Origin: Pseudomonadota bacterium
GTDB taxonomy: Bacteria; Bdellovibrionota; Bacteriovoracia; Bacteriovoracales; Bacteriovoracaceae
Assembly: GCA_027488375.1 (NCBI GenBank)
Contig: JAIYBW010000004.1
Location: 372,001-436,000 of the forward strand
Length of the DNA stretch: 64,000 nt
Reading direction: 5' to 3'
Part shown: piece by piece, positions 17,168-27,019 of the stretch
How the letters are laid out: the number at the start of each line of letters is the position of its first letter
Numbering within the stretch: the first letter of the stretch is position 1
Notes under the pieces: model-generated
The model's database searches: none
Seen by the model: the letters and a program-made list of their open reading frames with translations, nothing else
What the model was told of the DNA's origin: nothing
Program-made: the position numbers and the translations under genes

Positions 17168-18172
17168 TTATCTAAGAAAGTCAGACATGTAAACTTTTAA
17201 TTGCTCAATGAGACGCTCTTCAACTTGCCTGATTCTTTCCCGAGAAACACCATACTGGTCGGCTATACTTTGAAGGCTTTCTGGAATTTCGCTAAGTAAT
17301 CGTTTTTTAAAGATCTCTTGATCACGAGGCTTGAGGTTTTTGACAAACTCACCTAAATGCTCCTGAAGAATTTCTAAGTTCTGCAAATTGGCCAATTTAG
17401 ACTCTACCGACTCATCATTATCGCCAATAATGTCCCCGAGCGTTTGACTACCCGCGCTATCATCAAGGGGCTTATCAAAGCTTACCTCTTGGCCATGAGA
17501 GCTCAATCGCTGATCCATTTCTATAACGGCTTTCTCTGAAACACCTAGATTATCTGAGAGAAGTTTAACATCAGGAGCTATGCCTAAACTCATGAGCCTC
17601 TGTTTTTCTCGCATCAGATTATAGAAGAGCTTTTTTTGCTCTTGGGTGGTCCCAATTTTTACAAGTCTAAAATTATCTAAAATAAATTTTAAAATATAAG
17701 ATCGAATCCACCAGCTAGCGTAGTAAGAGAGTTTCGCGCCCTTAGACGGATCGTATTTGGAAACAGCTTTCATCAGCCCGATATTACCCTCTTGAATGAG
17801 ATCCATGATGTTTTTGTAGGCATTTCTATATTCAAGAGCAATTTTCACAACCAGACGCAAATTTGCCAGTACAAGCTTTTTTGCAACTTCAATATCGCCA
17901 GTTTTAAGCAGCTCTGCCGTCAATTCTTTTTCCTCTTCTGGAGTCAAAAGTTTGTGCTTGGCAATCTCTTTAAGGTATAGGGTTAAAGGATCCTGAACTT
18001 TAAGATCTGTGCTTTGTCGCACTGGAGGCAAAGATTGGGCCAAGGAAACGGGATAGACATCATTATGAGCTAAGTCTTCAATTATTTCATCATCATCAGA
18101 CGAGATCTCAACAACCTCGGGACGCACGATTTTTTCTGGAACAGATTTAGAATTAGAACTTTTTTTCGCCAT
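17168..18172 (-). CDS. rpoH: RNA polymerase sigma factor, RpoH (sigma-32)-like
   Basis: A 334-residue sigma-70-family protein with regions 1.2, 2, 3 and 4 but no large region 1.1. Region 2: AKKLVLANLRLVVKIA, MDLIQEGNIGLMKAV, YYASWWIRSYILKFIL. Right after it, TTQEQKKLFYNL matches the RpoH box typical of heat-shock sigma factors. Region 4.2 ends with the helix-turn-helix QSIADQYGVSRERIRQVEERLIEQLK. The first 50 residues are an acidic, Ser-rich extension not found in E. coli RpoH. It lies upstream of rpsO in the same direction, about 100 bp away. Confidence 0.8.
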   Translation of the reverse strand: MAKKSSNSKSVPEKIVRPEVVEISSDDDEIIEDLAHNDVYPVSLAQSLPPVRQSTDLKVQDPLTLYLKEIAKHKLLTPEEEKELTAELLKTGDIEVAKKLVLANLRLVVKIALEYRNAYKNIMDLIQEGNIGLMKAVSKYDPSKGAKLSYYASWWIRSYILKFILDNFRLVKIGTTQEQKKLFYNLMREKQRLMSLGIAPDVKLLSDNLGVSEKAVIEMDQRLSSHGQEVSFDKPLDDSAGSQTLGDIIGDNDESVESKLANLQNLEILQEHLGEFVKNLKPRDQEIFKKRLLSEIPESLQSIADQYGVSRERIRQVEERLIEQLKVYMSDFLR

Positions 18173-18237
18173 ATCTAAAACTTGGTTTCTCTAGGTTTAA
18201 TGTCAAGGGCGAGAGTAAATTTCTTGAAAAGAATTGT

Positions 18238-19878
18238 CTATAGATTTAATTTAAGGCGACCAGAGCTGACATCTGACTTGTACCTTAAATAATTAAGTGC
18301 AAAAACTCCGTAGGAAAATTTAACTGGAATCTGAAGAACTTGGTCTTGAAAACTATTAAACAAAGGACCTTTGTAGAGGTTCACCTGTGAAAGCAACTCT
18401 TGTGTAATAAGTTTGGGGAATTCATCATTCCAAACTTTCTGAAGAAATAATTTTTCTTTGGATTTAAGCTGTAAATTTATATAACGTGAGACTTCCTCTT
18501 TAAACTGGATCTTGCCTTCAGAGTCAAGTTCAGAAGACAGATCAGACCACTTATTTCTCATGTATCGAAGATAATTTTTAGATAATTTTATATTAAACGA
18601 AACTGATAATTTATCCGACTCATCCACAACCTTATCCATCTCTCCAAGTGTCACATTAAATTTTAAATGAAAACCATTTTGGCGTAGATCTGAAATGCTA
18701 TCTCTAGGAAGAACTTTAATCTTAAGAGATTCTTCAAAGAGCATATCAACTGAAAAATAATTTAATGTTTGCTGGGCCCATTTTGACCATCGTTCATCAA
18801 TACTACTCTTGGCCAGCGCTGGTAATTCTTGATAATTCTCAACACCAAAAAGTGGGTCTGGGACTCCTGTCATTAAAGAAATTAAAAAACCAGTTTCTAA
18901 AATTGGATTTTCAAGCTCCATTTCTTTTATCCATGATTTTACAACTGGTATCGTCGTGGAGGATGAATAATCTAAATTTTTAAAATGAAAGCAATAGAGT
19001 TTACTCAGATCAGTCTGCAAACCTGTTGATCCCATTGAAGTCGGAAAGTTTTGCTTAAAAGCAGTTATATCAGCTTTTCTACAAATTAAATCACGGCAAG
19101 TGACTTGAACCGTATTTCCAGAAGGGGCAGGAGTAACTTTTAGTGATTTTTTATCAAATGAATCCTGCACACCCATTAAATTCTTAATGATAAATGCCAT
19201 GATAAACTTATCTCTGAGATAGGGAGCTAAAAGTCGATAATCTTCAACGTTGCCACCCCAAGAGCAAAAGGCTTTAAAATTACTAATGGCCTGATCAAAC
19301 TCATTAGACCTTGCTTGATCACTTTCGGTTTTATCTTGATATTTTTTTGTGACAAATGGTGAAGTTAAAACGGATGGAATAATATTATCTTGAGGATTAT
19401 CAAAGTAATAAATTAGATTATTTTTAACCCTCTTTAATGAAAATAATGTCATATTTTTTGAACAGAAATTTTCAGTTAAATTATGACTTAAATTTTCAAA
19501 GTCATCTTTTGAAAGCTGCAACTTTTTAGCATAAGCACCAATCGCTTTAATGCTGGTATCAAGGCCAATATACTGAAGAGTGGAGACCACCGACCTCTGG
19601 GCTTGTTTTTCGCTCCAGTTTGAACTATACCGAGACGGCTGGTAAAGATGACAGCTTTCATTTAAAAGTATGCCACTTTGATAGAAGCTTTTGTATAAAT
19701 GAAATTTACGATTCTCACCTTCTCTCGATTTATCATAAATATCATTGAAAATATAAAAAAGTGGATCTTTTTGGAATTCGGAGACGGCCTCACCTAATAG
19801 AAGACCCTCCACTGGAACCAGTGCAAACGAATAAGCTGAGAGCAAAAACAAATATCCGATTAATAAAGTCTTCTTCAT
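18238..19878 (-). CDS. Hypothetical exported protein, 546 aa
   Basis: Not recognised. It starts with a Sec signal (MKKTLLIGYLFLLSAYSFA) followed by about 527 residues with six or seven scattered cysteines (for example CHLYQPS, FCSWGG, CRDLICRKAD), consistent with disulfides in the periplasm. There are no repeats or extra membrane segments. It diverges from another exported protein across only 42 bp, which contain the symmetrical element at 19887-19918, so the two genes are probably co-regulated. Confidence 0.62.
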   Translation of the reverse strand: MKKTLLIGYLFLLSAYSFALVPVEGLLLGEAVSEFQKDPLFYIFNDIYDKSREGENRKFHLYKSFYQSGILLNESCHLYQPSRYSSNWSEKQAQRSVVSTLQYIGLDTSIKAIGAYAKKLQLSKDDFENLSHNLTENFCSKNMTLFSLKRVKNNLIYYFDNPQDNIIPSVLTSPFVTKKYQDKTESDQARSNEFDQAISNFKAFCSWGGNVEDYRLLAPYLRDKFIMAFIIKNLMGVQDSFDKKSLKVTPAPSGNTVQVTCRDLICRKADITAFKQNFPTSMGSTGLQTDLSKLYCFHFKNLDYSSSTTIPVVKSWIKEMELENPILETGFLISLMTGVPDPLFGVENYQELPALAKSSIDERWSKWAQQTLNYFSVDMLFEESLKIKVLPRDSISDLRQNGFHLKFNVTLGEMDKVVDESDKLSVSFNIKLSKNYLRYMRNKWSDLSSELDSEGKIQFKEEVSRYINLQLKSKEKLFLQKVWNDEFPKLITQELLSQVNLYKGPLFNSFQDQVLQIPVKFSYGVFALNYLRYKSDVSSGRLKLNL

Positions 19879-19886
19879 GGTCTTTT

Positions 19887-19918
19887 TAAACTTATCGGAA
19901 ATTATTTCGATAGGTTTA
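19887..19918. promoter_or_regulatory. Palindromic divergent promoter-like element, sigma-28 resemblance
   Basis: TAAACTTATCGGAAAT-T-ATTTCGATAGGTTTA is a 32-base near-perfect inverted repeat filling most of the 42-bp divergent gap. In each direction it reads like the flagellar sigma-28 consensus TAAAGTTT-N11-GCCGATAA: leftward TAAACCTA-N11-TCCGATAA, rightward TAAACTTA-N11-TTCGATAG. It could be two mirror-image promoters or an operator. Confidence 0.45.
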
Positions 19919-19920
19919 CT

Positions 19921-21303
19921 ATGAAAGTCTTTATATCGATCTTTTTACTTATCCTAGAAGCAGGCGCTATCACAGCGACTCCCCCTAGAGGCAAATTTGA
20001 GCCTTTGTCCCTTATTGGAGATACCCAAGAACTCAATAAGGTGCTCTTTTCAGACATGGCCTCTCAAAATGCCGATTTAAAAAAAATCAAATACTATCTA
20101 ATCAATGGAGAGACCAATTTGGCCAAACTCCATCTTTCAAAAATAGCCTATTCCCAGACAAAACTGAGACCCATCATTTTTAGATACCTTGGGATCGTTA
20201 GTTTTATGGAAAATGAATTTGAAAAGTCTTTAGATTATTTAAGTCTACCTCAATTACAATTAATGCCGAATTATCAAAAAATTTGTACTTTAAAAATTCT
20301 AAATTTGATTGTTTTAGATAAAAAAAGAGATCTTTCAAACGAATGGCCTAAATGCCAGGAAGAAAATTTAAATCACTTTAAATCATCGCATTTTGACTGG
20401 TTAAAATTAATAGTAGATTTAAAATTGAAACCCCACCAAGGTATAACAACCAAACCTTTTAAAGGAATAAAGTTAATCTCCTTTGATATTGACCAAATAA
20501 AAATGATCCTCAAAATGGCCCTCTATCTCAATCAGGAAAAACTAATCGAGGAAGAATTATCTGACCTTACGAGTGATCACTATCAAGACCCAGAAATTCG
20601 CGAACTTTTAGGGCAAATTAGTTTTCGTTTGGGCCAATTCAAAAAGTCGTATCGCTTTGTGGAGGGACTAGAGTCTCCAAATGCAGAAAATATAAAAGGT
20701 AATCTTTATATTTTGAGGAAAAAATATGAGCTCGCCTACGCTCAATTTAAACTTGCCCTACAAAAAAAATTAAATTCCCAAAATGCAATGGAAAGAATTC
20801 TACCACTGGCCTGGTTTTTAGGTGATTGGGAAGAAGGCGCTAAAGTCACTGAAAAAGTCATTGCTTCACCACAAACACAAATAAGTAAATTAACTCTCCT
20901 ATCTGCTTTCTATGCACAGAAGGGAGATTATCAAAAGGCACGTCAAACTTTAGAACACATCAATTCTAAATCGAGAAAAGGTCAGCAAATTGAAGTGACA
21001 CAAATCTACAGCTTCGTAAGCCTCATGGAAAACATACCAAATCTGGTTAAAAAACAGGCCAGTTTAAGTTGTGATCAATATGACCTCGTGAACTGCTGGT
21101 TAGGCTATCAAATGGAGAGATGGGACGCGTTCCCCCTCGTTTTGAGGAGAGAAGATAAAATTTCTTACAAAAAAGATTGGCAAAGATTGTCAGCGTCCAA
21201 AATAAATGAACCCATTAAAGAGCAAGTATTCGTCAATCAACTGGATATAGAAGAACTTGATGATAAATTAATAAAACTTATTCCAGATGCTGAAAACAAC
21301 TAG
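19921..21303 (+). CDS. Exported TPR-like protein, 460 aa
   Basis: Predicted exported protein; the hydrophobic start MKVFISIFLLILEAGAITA is followed by a soluble, helical protein with TPR-like pairs, clearest at residues about 215-345 (LGQISFRLGQFKKSYRFVEG, LYILRKKYELAYAQFKLAL, LSAFYAQKGDYQKARQTLEHI). TPR arrays usually bind proteins, so a periplasmic scaffold role is likely. It is divergent from the exported protein at 19878 and shares its 42-bp promoter gap. TAGG sits six bases before the ATG. The stop shares CTAG with the stop of spoVR. Confidence 0.65.
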   Translation: MKVFISIFLLILEAGAITATPPRGKFEPLSLIGDTQELNKVLFSDMASQNADLKKIKYYLINGETNLAKLHLSKIAYSQTKLRPIIFRYLGIVSFMENEFEKSLDYLSLPQLQLMPNYQKICTLKILNLIVLDKKRDLSNEWPKCQEENLNHFKSSHFDWLKLIVDLKLKPHQGITTKPFKGIKLISFDIDQIKMILKMALYLNQEKLIEEELSDLTSDHYQDPEIRELLGQISFRLGQFKKSYRFVEGLESPNAENIKGNLYILRKKYELAYAQFKLALQKKLNSQNAMERILPLAWFLGDWEEGAKVTEKVIASPQTQISKLTLLSAFYAQKGDYQKARQTLEHINSKSRKGQQIEVTQIYSFVSLMENIPNLVKKQASLSCDQYDLVNCWLGYQMERWDAFPLVLRREDKISYKKDWQRLSASKINEPIKEQVFVNQLDIEELDDKLIKLIPDAENN

Positions 21304-22799
21304 TGGTTTGTCTTAAATTCCTTACCATCAAAATGAAATATCACTTCTTTATCTTCATATTTTGTTTTTAAATTTACTGGCCTTTTCCAGAGAGCAAAAA
21401 GATTTCTTAACGTTTCATTAGCAAAGCCAACGTCAAGATCAACACCATAATGGACATGACTCAAAAGTAGCTCTTTTCGATTAAGATAATTACCATCCTC
21501 GACCTCAATAATTGGCTGTCCAAAATTAGTTAATTGAGAAAGAAGTTTTTGCTTAATCGCTAGAAAATCTTTTGAATCTATTTCAAAGCGACCAGATCGC
21601 GGATTATATTTATATGTGAAGAGTTGTTGGCGCTCACAAAACTCTGGCGTTAAAAACTCATCAATAAAAGAAATATCATTATGAGACTTACGGACATCAA
21701 AGATTTTTTCTCTTCCTTTACCTAACTTTGTATCCCAGTTAAGTTTCTCACGCATATCTGTGCACTCATTATAGTCCTTACCAAACATACCTCTATTCCA
21801 GCGGTATTCAATATCCCTCATAAGCTCAATTCCAATCTTATAAGGATTTATATTTTGCTTACTCATGTACATGACACCAGCATGCTTGTCAGCAAAATCA
21901 ACAATCTCCGATGCATCAAGTGCCCGCTGAGTCATAATAGTAGAGTGCCAATAACTGGCCCAGCCTTCATTCATAATTTTTGTTAATCTTTGAGGAAGGA
22001 AATAATAAGCCTCTTCTCTCAAAATTCCGACAATATCAGCTTGCCACTCTTCTAAAGGAGCATGCTGAATAAGGTAGCCTAAAATATCTCTTGTACTAAC
22101 TTGCGAGGCCTCTGCAGAGAAAGATTCTTCTTCTTTACGATCCTCTTTTTTCTCAGATCGAGCTTTCGTACGCATAAAGGATTTTAAAGCAGCGGATCTG
22201 TCATCGATGAGATAACCATCATCATCAGACTCTGACCTCTCTTGGGCCACTAATTCTTTTCTGGAACGTTTCAAAGCGCTGGTCTCAAAAAGCTCATTGA
22301 TATCTAGTAAATTTTCTAAAGAAAGAACCTTATCGATAAAAGTTTCAACGGCATCAGCACCATATCTTTCCATATAGCGACGAATTTTAGTGCCATGATT
22401 GGCCATCACATCCATCATTTTTCTATTTGTATTAGAAAACCAGGCATTATTCTTAAAAAAATCATTATGCCCATAAACGTGGGCCATAACAATCTTTTGA
22501 TCGACCCAATTATTGGCCTGTAATAAATAGGCATAACAAGGGTCTGTATTAATCACCATTTCATAAATTTTTTGAAGACCGTAAGCATAGCCCTTAGAAA
22601 GTTGATCGTAATCCATCCCAAATTTCCAATGAGGATATCTGCTTGGAAATCCACCCTGAGCGGCAAGTATATTGATGGTATCGTAGTCACAAACTTCAAA
22701 GACTTGGGGAAAAAAATCTAACCCATAATCAATTGCATATTTTTCAATCTGATTTTTTAGGGCCAGTAATTCTCCGGAAATAGGCTTCGATCTATTCAT
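21300..22799 (-). CDS. spoVR: SpoVR family protein (YcgB-like)
   Basis: A 499-residue cytosolic protein of the SpoVR/YcgB family. Characteristic segments: the N-terminal YGLDFFPQVFEVCDYDTINILAA, PSRYPHWKFGMDYDQLSKGY, the His-rich VYGHNDFFKNNAWF, NEGWASYWHSTIMTQ and the NPYKIGIELMRDIEYRWNRG block. The biochemical role is not established; family genes are nearly always next to prkA and yeaH, as here, in stress or sporulation regulons. An acidic/charged insert lies at about 190-235. It directly follows yeaH (adjacent bases). Confidence 0.95.
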   Translation of the reverse strand: MNRSKPISGELLALKNQIEKYAIDYGLDFFPQVFEVCDYDTINILAAQGGFPSRYPHWKFGMDYDQLSKGYAYGLQKIYEMVINTDPCYAYLLQANNWVDQKIVMAHVYGHNDFFKNNAWFSNTNRKMMDVMANHGTKIRRYMERYGADAVETFIDKVLSLENLLDINELFETSALKRSRKELVAQERSESDDDGYLIDDRSAALKSFMRTKARSEKKEDRKEEESFSAEASQVSTRDILGYLIQHAPLEEWQADIVGILREEAYYFLPQRLTKIMNEGWASYWHSTIMTQRALDASEIVDFADKHAGVMYMSKQNINPYKIGIELMRDIEYRWNRGMFGKDYNECTDMREKLNWDTKLGKGREKIFDVRKSHNDISFIDEFLTPEFCERQQLFTYKYNPRSGRFEIDSKDFLAIKQKLLSQLTNFGQPIIEVEDGNYLNRKELLLSHVHYGVDLDVGFANETLRNLFALWKRPVNLKTKYEDKEVIFHFDGKEFKTNH

Positions 22800-23918
22800 C
22801 TATTTCCCCTTACCAAGGAACTCTTTAATGGAGTCTAGAATCCCTTCTTTATTCTTAATTTTGCTCATCGTAAGCTTTTCACTATTGGCACCATATTTCG
22901 CCGTTAAATCTTTATAGAATTGACCAGATCCATAACGACTCTCCACCTGGCCGTAACAAAAAACATTTGAAACAGGTAGAATCACATTATCTAAAAGATC
23001 TAAGCAAATTTTTGTATCATCAGCAGACCAGTTATCTCCATCAGAAAAATGAAAAGGATAAATATTCCACTCATTAGGGTTGTAATCTTTTTCGATGATT
23101 TCTTTGCAAAGACTGTAAGCAGATGAGATGAGTGTTCCTCCACTTTCACGAGTCCTGAAGAAAGTTTGTTCATCAACTTCCTTCGCTGTAGCATCATGAA
23201 TGATGTAACGAATTTCAATATCTTTATACTGGGATTTAAGCCAGAGATTGATCCAAAAAGATTCTGTGCGAACAATTTCTTTTTGCTCATCGCCCATAGA
23301 GCCGGAAACATCCATCATGTAAATCACGACAGCTGCATTCTGCATCTCCACCTTAGTATCTGCGGCCCGGTAACGAAAATCTCGTCTTATAGGAACCACG
23401 GATGGATTCTCAGGATCGTAGGATTCCATGGCAATTTGACGCTTTAAGGCCTGCTTATAAGTTCTTCTTAAATGCCTTAAAGAATCAGGGCCCGTGGTCC
23501 CAATATTGGTGTAGCGATCAACCACGGATTGCAAAGATTTTTTACCTTTAGGCTCGATATTCGGGAGCTCAAGCTCCTCCCCTAATATTCGCGCTAATTC
23601 ATCAAGAGAAAGCTCAACATCTAGTTCTTTATTCCCTTCACCTTCTCCAGCTTCACCTTGACCAGGCTGACCATTTGGATCTTGTTGGCCATCAACCGGA
23701 TCCCCCGGCTGACCTTGACCCTGCCCCATTCCCCCTTGAGATTTATCACCAAAGCGAAAACGAGGGATATCAATACTTGGCATAGGAACAGTAAACTTAT
23801 CTGTTCCTTTAGGTATGATTTGTGAGCCATGAGAAACATATTTTCTCAAATTGTCACGGATTTTACCCTTAACAATTTTCCTAAATCGAGCATGGTCACG
23901 CTTTATTGGATGATCCAC
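22800..23918 (-). CDS. yeaH: YeaH/DUF444 family protein with VWA-like domain
   Basis: 372 residues. The C-terminal half has a von Willebrand A-like fold with the MIDAS motif DVSGS (203-207), followed by [14 protein letters not shown] (metal Thr) and [14 protein letters not shown] (metal Asp). The stretch 62-96 is a Gly/Gln/Pro-rich low-complexity linker, as in relatives. It is the partner of the PrkA kinase in the YeaG-YeaH system. prkA ends 16 bases before its start, and spoVR follows with no gap, so all three form one operon. Confidence 0.95.
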   Translation of the reverse strand: MDHPIKRDHARFRKIVKGKIRDNLRKYVSHGSQIIPKGTDKFTVPMPSIDIPRFRFGDKSQGGMGQGQGQPGDPVDGQQDPNGQPGQGEAGEGEGNKELDVELSLDELARILGEELELPNIEPKGKKSLQSVVDRYTNIGTTGPDSLRHLRRTYKQALKRQIAMESYDPENPSVVPIRRDFRYRAADTKVEMQNAAVVIYMMDVSGSMGDEQKEIVRTESFWINLWLKSQYKDIEIRYIIHDATAKEVDEQTFFRTRESGGTLISSAYSLCKEIIEKDYNPNEWNIYPFHFSDGDNWSADDTKICLDLLDNVILPVSNVFCYGQVESRYGSGQFYKDLTAKYGANSEKLTMSKIKNKEGILDSIKEFLGKGK

Positions 23919-23934
23919 TCAAACCCCTTATGGC

Positions 23935-25992
23935 CTATGACTTTATTGAGTCACCTTTAGCAAAAATACTCGCGACAAAGTTTAAGGCGTCTGTGGCACA
24001 GATATCACAGTAACCAAAATTCTTTATCAAGCGGCTCTTAACAACTTCAATTTTTTCTTGAGTCTGCTTATCCACAACATTTGAAATGATCGTAGTCAGC
24101 TTAATTGTGTCACGCTGATCTTCGAAAAGCTTAAGCTCAAGGGCGCGATGAAGTCTTTCATTCATTTTGTAATCAAACTGTTTCCCTTCAATCGCAAGAG
24201 CGCCAATATAATTCATGAGCTCACGACGGAAATCATCTTTACGAGATTCAGGGATATCAATTTTTTCTTCAATCGCACGCATAAATCTCTCATCAGCCTC
24301 TTCAAGCTTGTTCGAGTATTTGTTACGAATTTTTTCTTTTTGAGTATAGGCCTTAACGTTATCAACATAATTAGCACACAGAGTTTGAATGGCCGATTCA
24401 TCCACTGAAATCGCCTTTTGAACATCATTTTTGACGATGTCTTCATACTCTTGGCGACAAACTGCTAGCATTTCTCGGTAGTGATCCATCTGTTCCGGTG
24501 AATTCACAAGAGCATGGTGCTTAAGACCTGATTCAAGTTCATTAAAAACCATGAACGGATTTAAACAACCAACATGACCGTTTTTCACAAGGGCATTCGA
24601 AATTTTATCCTGAATATATCGAGGAGAAATCCCCTCTAACCCTTCACGAACAGCTTCTTTACGAAGTTCCTTCACGTTGTCTTCATTGTAACCTGGAAGA
24701 GTTTTACCATTATACAACTTAAGTTTTTGCAGCTTTGTCAGATCAGATTTTTTTGGTTCTTCTAAGCGAGTTAAAATGGCCCATGTTGAAGCCATCTCAA
24801 TTGTGTGAGGAGCAATATGGATGTTAGGAATCGTATCTTTGTTGTAATCTTTACGATAGATACGCGCCTCTTGATCCAGTCGCGTGATGTAAGGGACATC
24901 AATTTTAACAGTTCTATCACGAAGAGCTTCCATAAATTCATTTGATTGAAGTTTACGATACTCCGGTTCGTTGGTATGACCAAGAATCACAAGATCGATA
25001 TTGGTTTGAGCAAACTTTTTAGGCTTAATTGATTGCTCTTGAGAAGCTCCAAGTAAGTCGTAGAGGAAAGCAACATCAAGCTTAAGCATCTCGATAAATT
25101 CTACAATCCCACGGTTCGCAATATTAAACTCACCATCAAAATTAAAAGCACGAGGATCAGAATCTGATCCATAAATAGCAATTTTTCGGTAATTGATATC
25201 ACCCGTTAATTCTGTTGAATCTTGGTTCTTTTCATCTTTTGGTTGGAATGTCCCAATCCCTCGGCGATCTTTCTCAGAGAGAATAAGACGCTTGACTCTA
25301 AGATGCTTCATGACTTTATTCCAGTCGCCATTGTACTTGATCATGTACTCATTCAGAATAAAACGACAGGCCGGATTCACTTCACCCTTAATTTTTACTT
25401 TATAAGGACTCTTATTAACTTTAGCGAGTTCTCCCAAAAATTTTTCACGAACTTCCGGTGGAAGAAGTTTTAATGGCTCCTCATGCATAGGGCTGGCGAA
25501 AACTTTCTGGCCACCCAAAATATGGGACCCCTCATCATCAATCCACTCATAGGTATAGAGTGCTCCCTCATCTGATCGAGAGTAGTGCTCAAGACCTTTC
25601 TTAAGCAATCGAGAGACAGAAGACTTTGCAGATCCAACAGGACCATGAAGCAAGAGAACTCTCTTCTCAGTCCCGTAACCTAAGGCTGCCGATTGGAAAA
25701 AATTCACCATTTTCATCAGGTGAACATCAATTCCAAAGATAGCATCCTTTCCATTTTCAAAAGGATCATCAAAGAAATGATAGCGGATGACGTCTTTTTT
25801 ATATTCAGTATATTGAGAAGTTCCAAAACTCATGATCATGTCATAAATTCTTTGGAAAGAATTTCGAGCGATCTGAGGATTTTTCATCACCATATCAACA
25901 TAATCTTGAAAAGATCCTTGCCAATGAAGATGAGAAAAGTCCTTTGGATTGTAATGTTGAGCGATGAATGATTGAATATCAAAATTTGCCAT
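23935..25992 (-). CDS. prkA: PrkA serine protein kinase (YeaG-like)
   Basis: A 685-residue PrkA protein: an N-terminal AAA+ module with Walker A GPVGSAKS (117-124), the [22 protein letters not shown] block and the [17 protein letters not shown] segment, then the C-terminal kinase-like domain. E. coli YeaG works in adaptation to starvation and nitrogen stress. GGGGAG lies close before the ATG. A -35/-10 pair can be seen at 26040-26067. It heads prkA-yeaH-spoVR and is divergent from a PP2C phosphatase that might oppose it. Confidence 0.96.
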   Translation of the reverse strand: MANFDIQSFIAQHYNPKDFSHLHWQGSFQDYVDMVMKNPQIARNSFQRIYDMIMSFGTSQYTEYKKDVIRYHFFDDPFENGKDAIFGIDVHLMKMVNFFQSAALGYGTEKRVLLLHGPVGSAKSSVSRLLKKGLEHYSRSDEGALYTYEWIDDEGSHILGGQKVFASPMHEEPLKLLPPEVREKFLGELAKVNKSPYKVKIKGEVNPACRFILNEYMIKYNGDWNKVMKHLRVKRLILSEKDRRGIGTFQPKDEKNQDSTELTGDINYRKIAIYGSDSDPRAFNFDGEFNIANRGIVEFIEMLKLDVAFLYDLLGASQEQSIKPKKFAQTNIDLVILGHTNEPEYRKLQSNEFMEALRDRTVKIDVPYITRLDQEARIYRKDYNKDTIPNIHIAPHTIEMASTWAILTRLEEPKKSDLTKLQKLKLYNGKTLPGYNEDNVKELRKEAVREGLEGISPRYIQDKISNALVKNGHVGCLNPFMVFNELESGLKHHALVNSPEQMDHYREMLAVCRQEYEDIVKNDVQKAISVDESAIQTLCANYVDNVKAYTQKEKIRNKYSNKLEEADERFMRAIEEKIDIPESRKDDFRRELMNYIGALAIEGKQFDYKMNERLHRALELKLFEDQRDTIKLTTIISNVVDKQTQEKIEVVKSRLIKNFGYCDICATDALNFVASIFAKGDSIKS

Positions 25993-26039
25993 GGACTCCC
26001 CCTCAAAGGCGATATTTTGGACAGTTAAGCCCTTAATTT

Positions 26040-26067
26040 ATTGTACACTCATAGGCTAACTTCACAA
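26040..26067 (-). promoter_or_regulatory. Candidate prkA operon promoter
   Basis: Read leftward, TTGTGA (26067-26062), a 16-base spacer and TACAAT (26045-26040) resemble a sigma-70 promoter about 50 bases before the prkA start. The inverted repeat ATAGTC (26104-26109)/GACTAT (26127-26132) lies upstream and could be an operator for both divergent genes. Confidence 0.4.
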
Positions 26068-26148
26068 AAGAAATACAACAAGTCGGCAAATCATCCAAAA
26101 GGCATAGTCCGACCAAACTTGTCAGCGACTATCCCCTTGAGTTTATGT

Positions 26149-26176
26149 TTGACTAAAATGAAGTTCATCTTATGAT
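26149..26176 (+). promoter_or_regulatory. Candidate promoter of the PP2C gene
   Basis: TTGACT (26149-26154), a 16-base spacer and TATGAT (26171-26176) give a good sigma-70 match, five of six in each box, ending about 30 bases before the ATG at 26207. Confidence 0.5.
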
Positions 26177-26206
26177 TAGATTATTGAACTTACTTTTAAA
26201 GGGTCT

Positions 26207-26953
26207 ATGGGAATTCTTTGTTCAGGTGCCTCCGATATTGGGCGAAAACGTAAAAGCAATCAAGACTCAATTTGTGTTGATCACAAACATAACTTTTTTG
26301 CAGTTGCGGATGGCATGGGTGGCCACAATGGTGGTGATATTGCCTCTCAGCTAAGTGTTAAAATAATGCCTAACTATATTGAGCAAAACTCTCAATTAGA
26401 GGCTTCGATCTTGATGAAAAATGTAATCGTCGAGATAAACAATTCCATCCTTAAATTTGCTGAGGAGAAACCCGAGCTTCATGGAATGGGAACCACTGTT
26501 TCGGCCATTTACTTTCATGGTCCAAATCTTATTGTCGGAAATGTCGGAGACTCTAGAGTTTATCTTGTTAATAATCAGAATATTTACCAACTCACCAGAG
26601 ATCACTCTTTTGTTCAAGAAAAATTGAACATGGGGATTTATACTCGTGAAGAAGCTGTCAAAGACCCTCAGAAAAACGTACTCGTGAGGTCAGTTGGGTT
26701 TGAACCTGATGTTAACCCAGATGTTTTCAACTACAGAATCTGTAAAAATGATATCTTCATGATTTGTTCTGACGGATTGCATGGAAAAGTTAGTGACGGC
26801 GACATTCTTCATATCATAAAAAAATATCTTAAAGATCCAGGGACATGTAGCTTACCGGATATTCAGCAGACCGTGCTTGAACTTATTAAACAGGCCAATG
26901 AAAATGGTGGCCAAGATAATATTTCAGTCATCATTGCAGTGGCCCAAGCCTAA
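26207..26953 (+). CDS. PP2C-family Ser/Thr protein phosphatase
   Basis: A 248-residue metal-dependent phosphatase of the Stp type. All key motifs are present: NQD (18-20), DGMGGHNGG (35-43) with the metal Asp, GTT (95-97), GDSR (114-117), SDGL (188-191) and DN (237-238). Stp phosphatases reverse Ser/Thr kinase signalling. No Hanks-type kinase is in the window, but the PrkA kinase gene is divergent next door. AAAGGG precedes the ATG. The length is normal for a stand-alone catalytic domain. Confidence 0.93.
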   Translation: MGILCSGASDIGRKRKSNQDSICVDHKHNFFAVADGMGGHNGGDIASQLSVKIMPNYIEQNSQLEASILMKNVIVEINNSILKFAEEKPELHGMGTTVSAIYFHGPNLIVGNVGDSRVYLVNNQNIYQLTRDHSFVQEKLNMGIYTREEAVKDPQKNVLVRSVGFEPDVNPDVFNYRICKNDIFMICSDGLHGKVSDGDILHIIKKYLKDPGTCSLPDIQQTVLELIKQANENGGQDNISVIIAVAQA

Positions 26954-27019
26954 TATTAATTCAATATTTTCAAGCTTTTATTATTTTCTTTCTTTGATGT
27001 TAGTCATAAAATATTCAGC

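Noticed and set aside
22800..25992. Open frames on both strands within yeaH and prkA
   Set aside because: Shadow frames of long conserved genes; none has its own start signals or protein-like composition.
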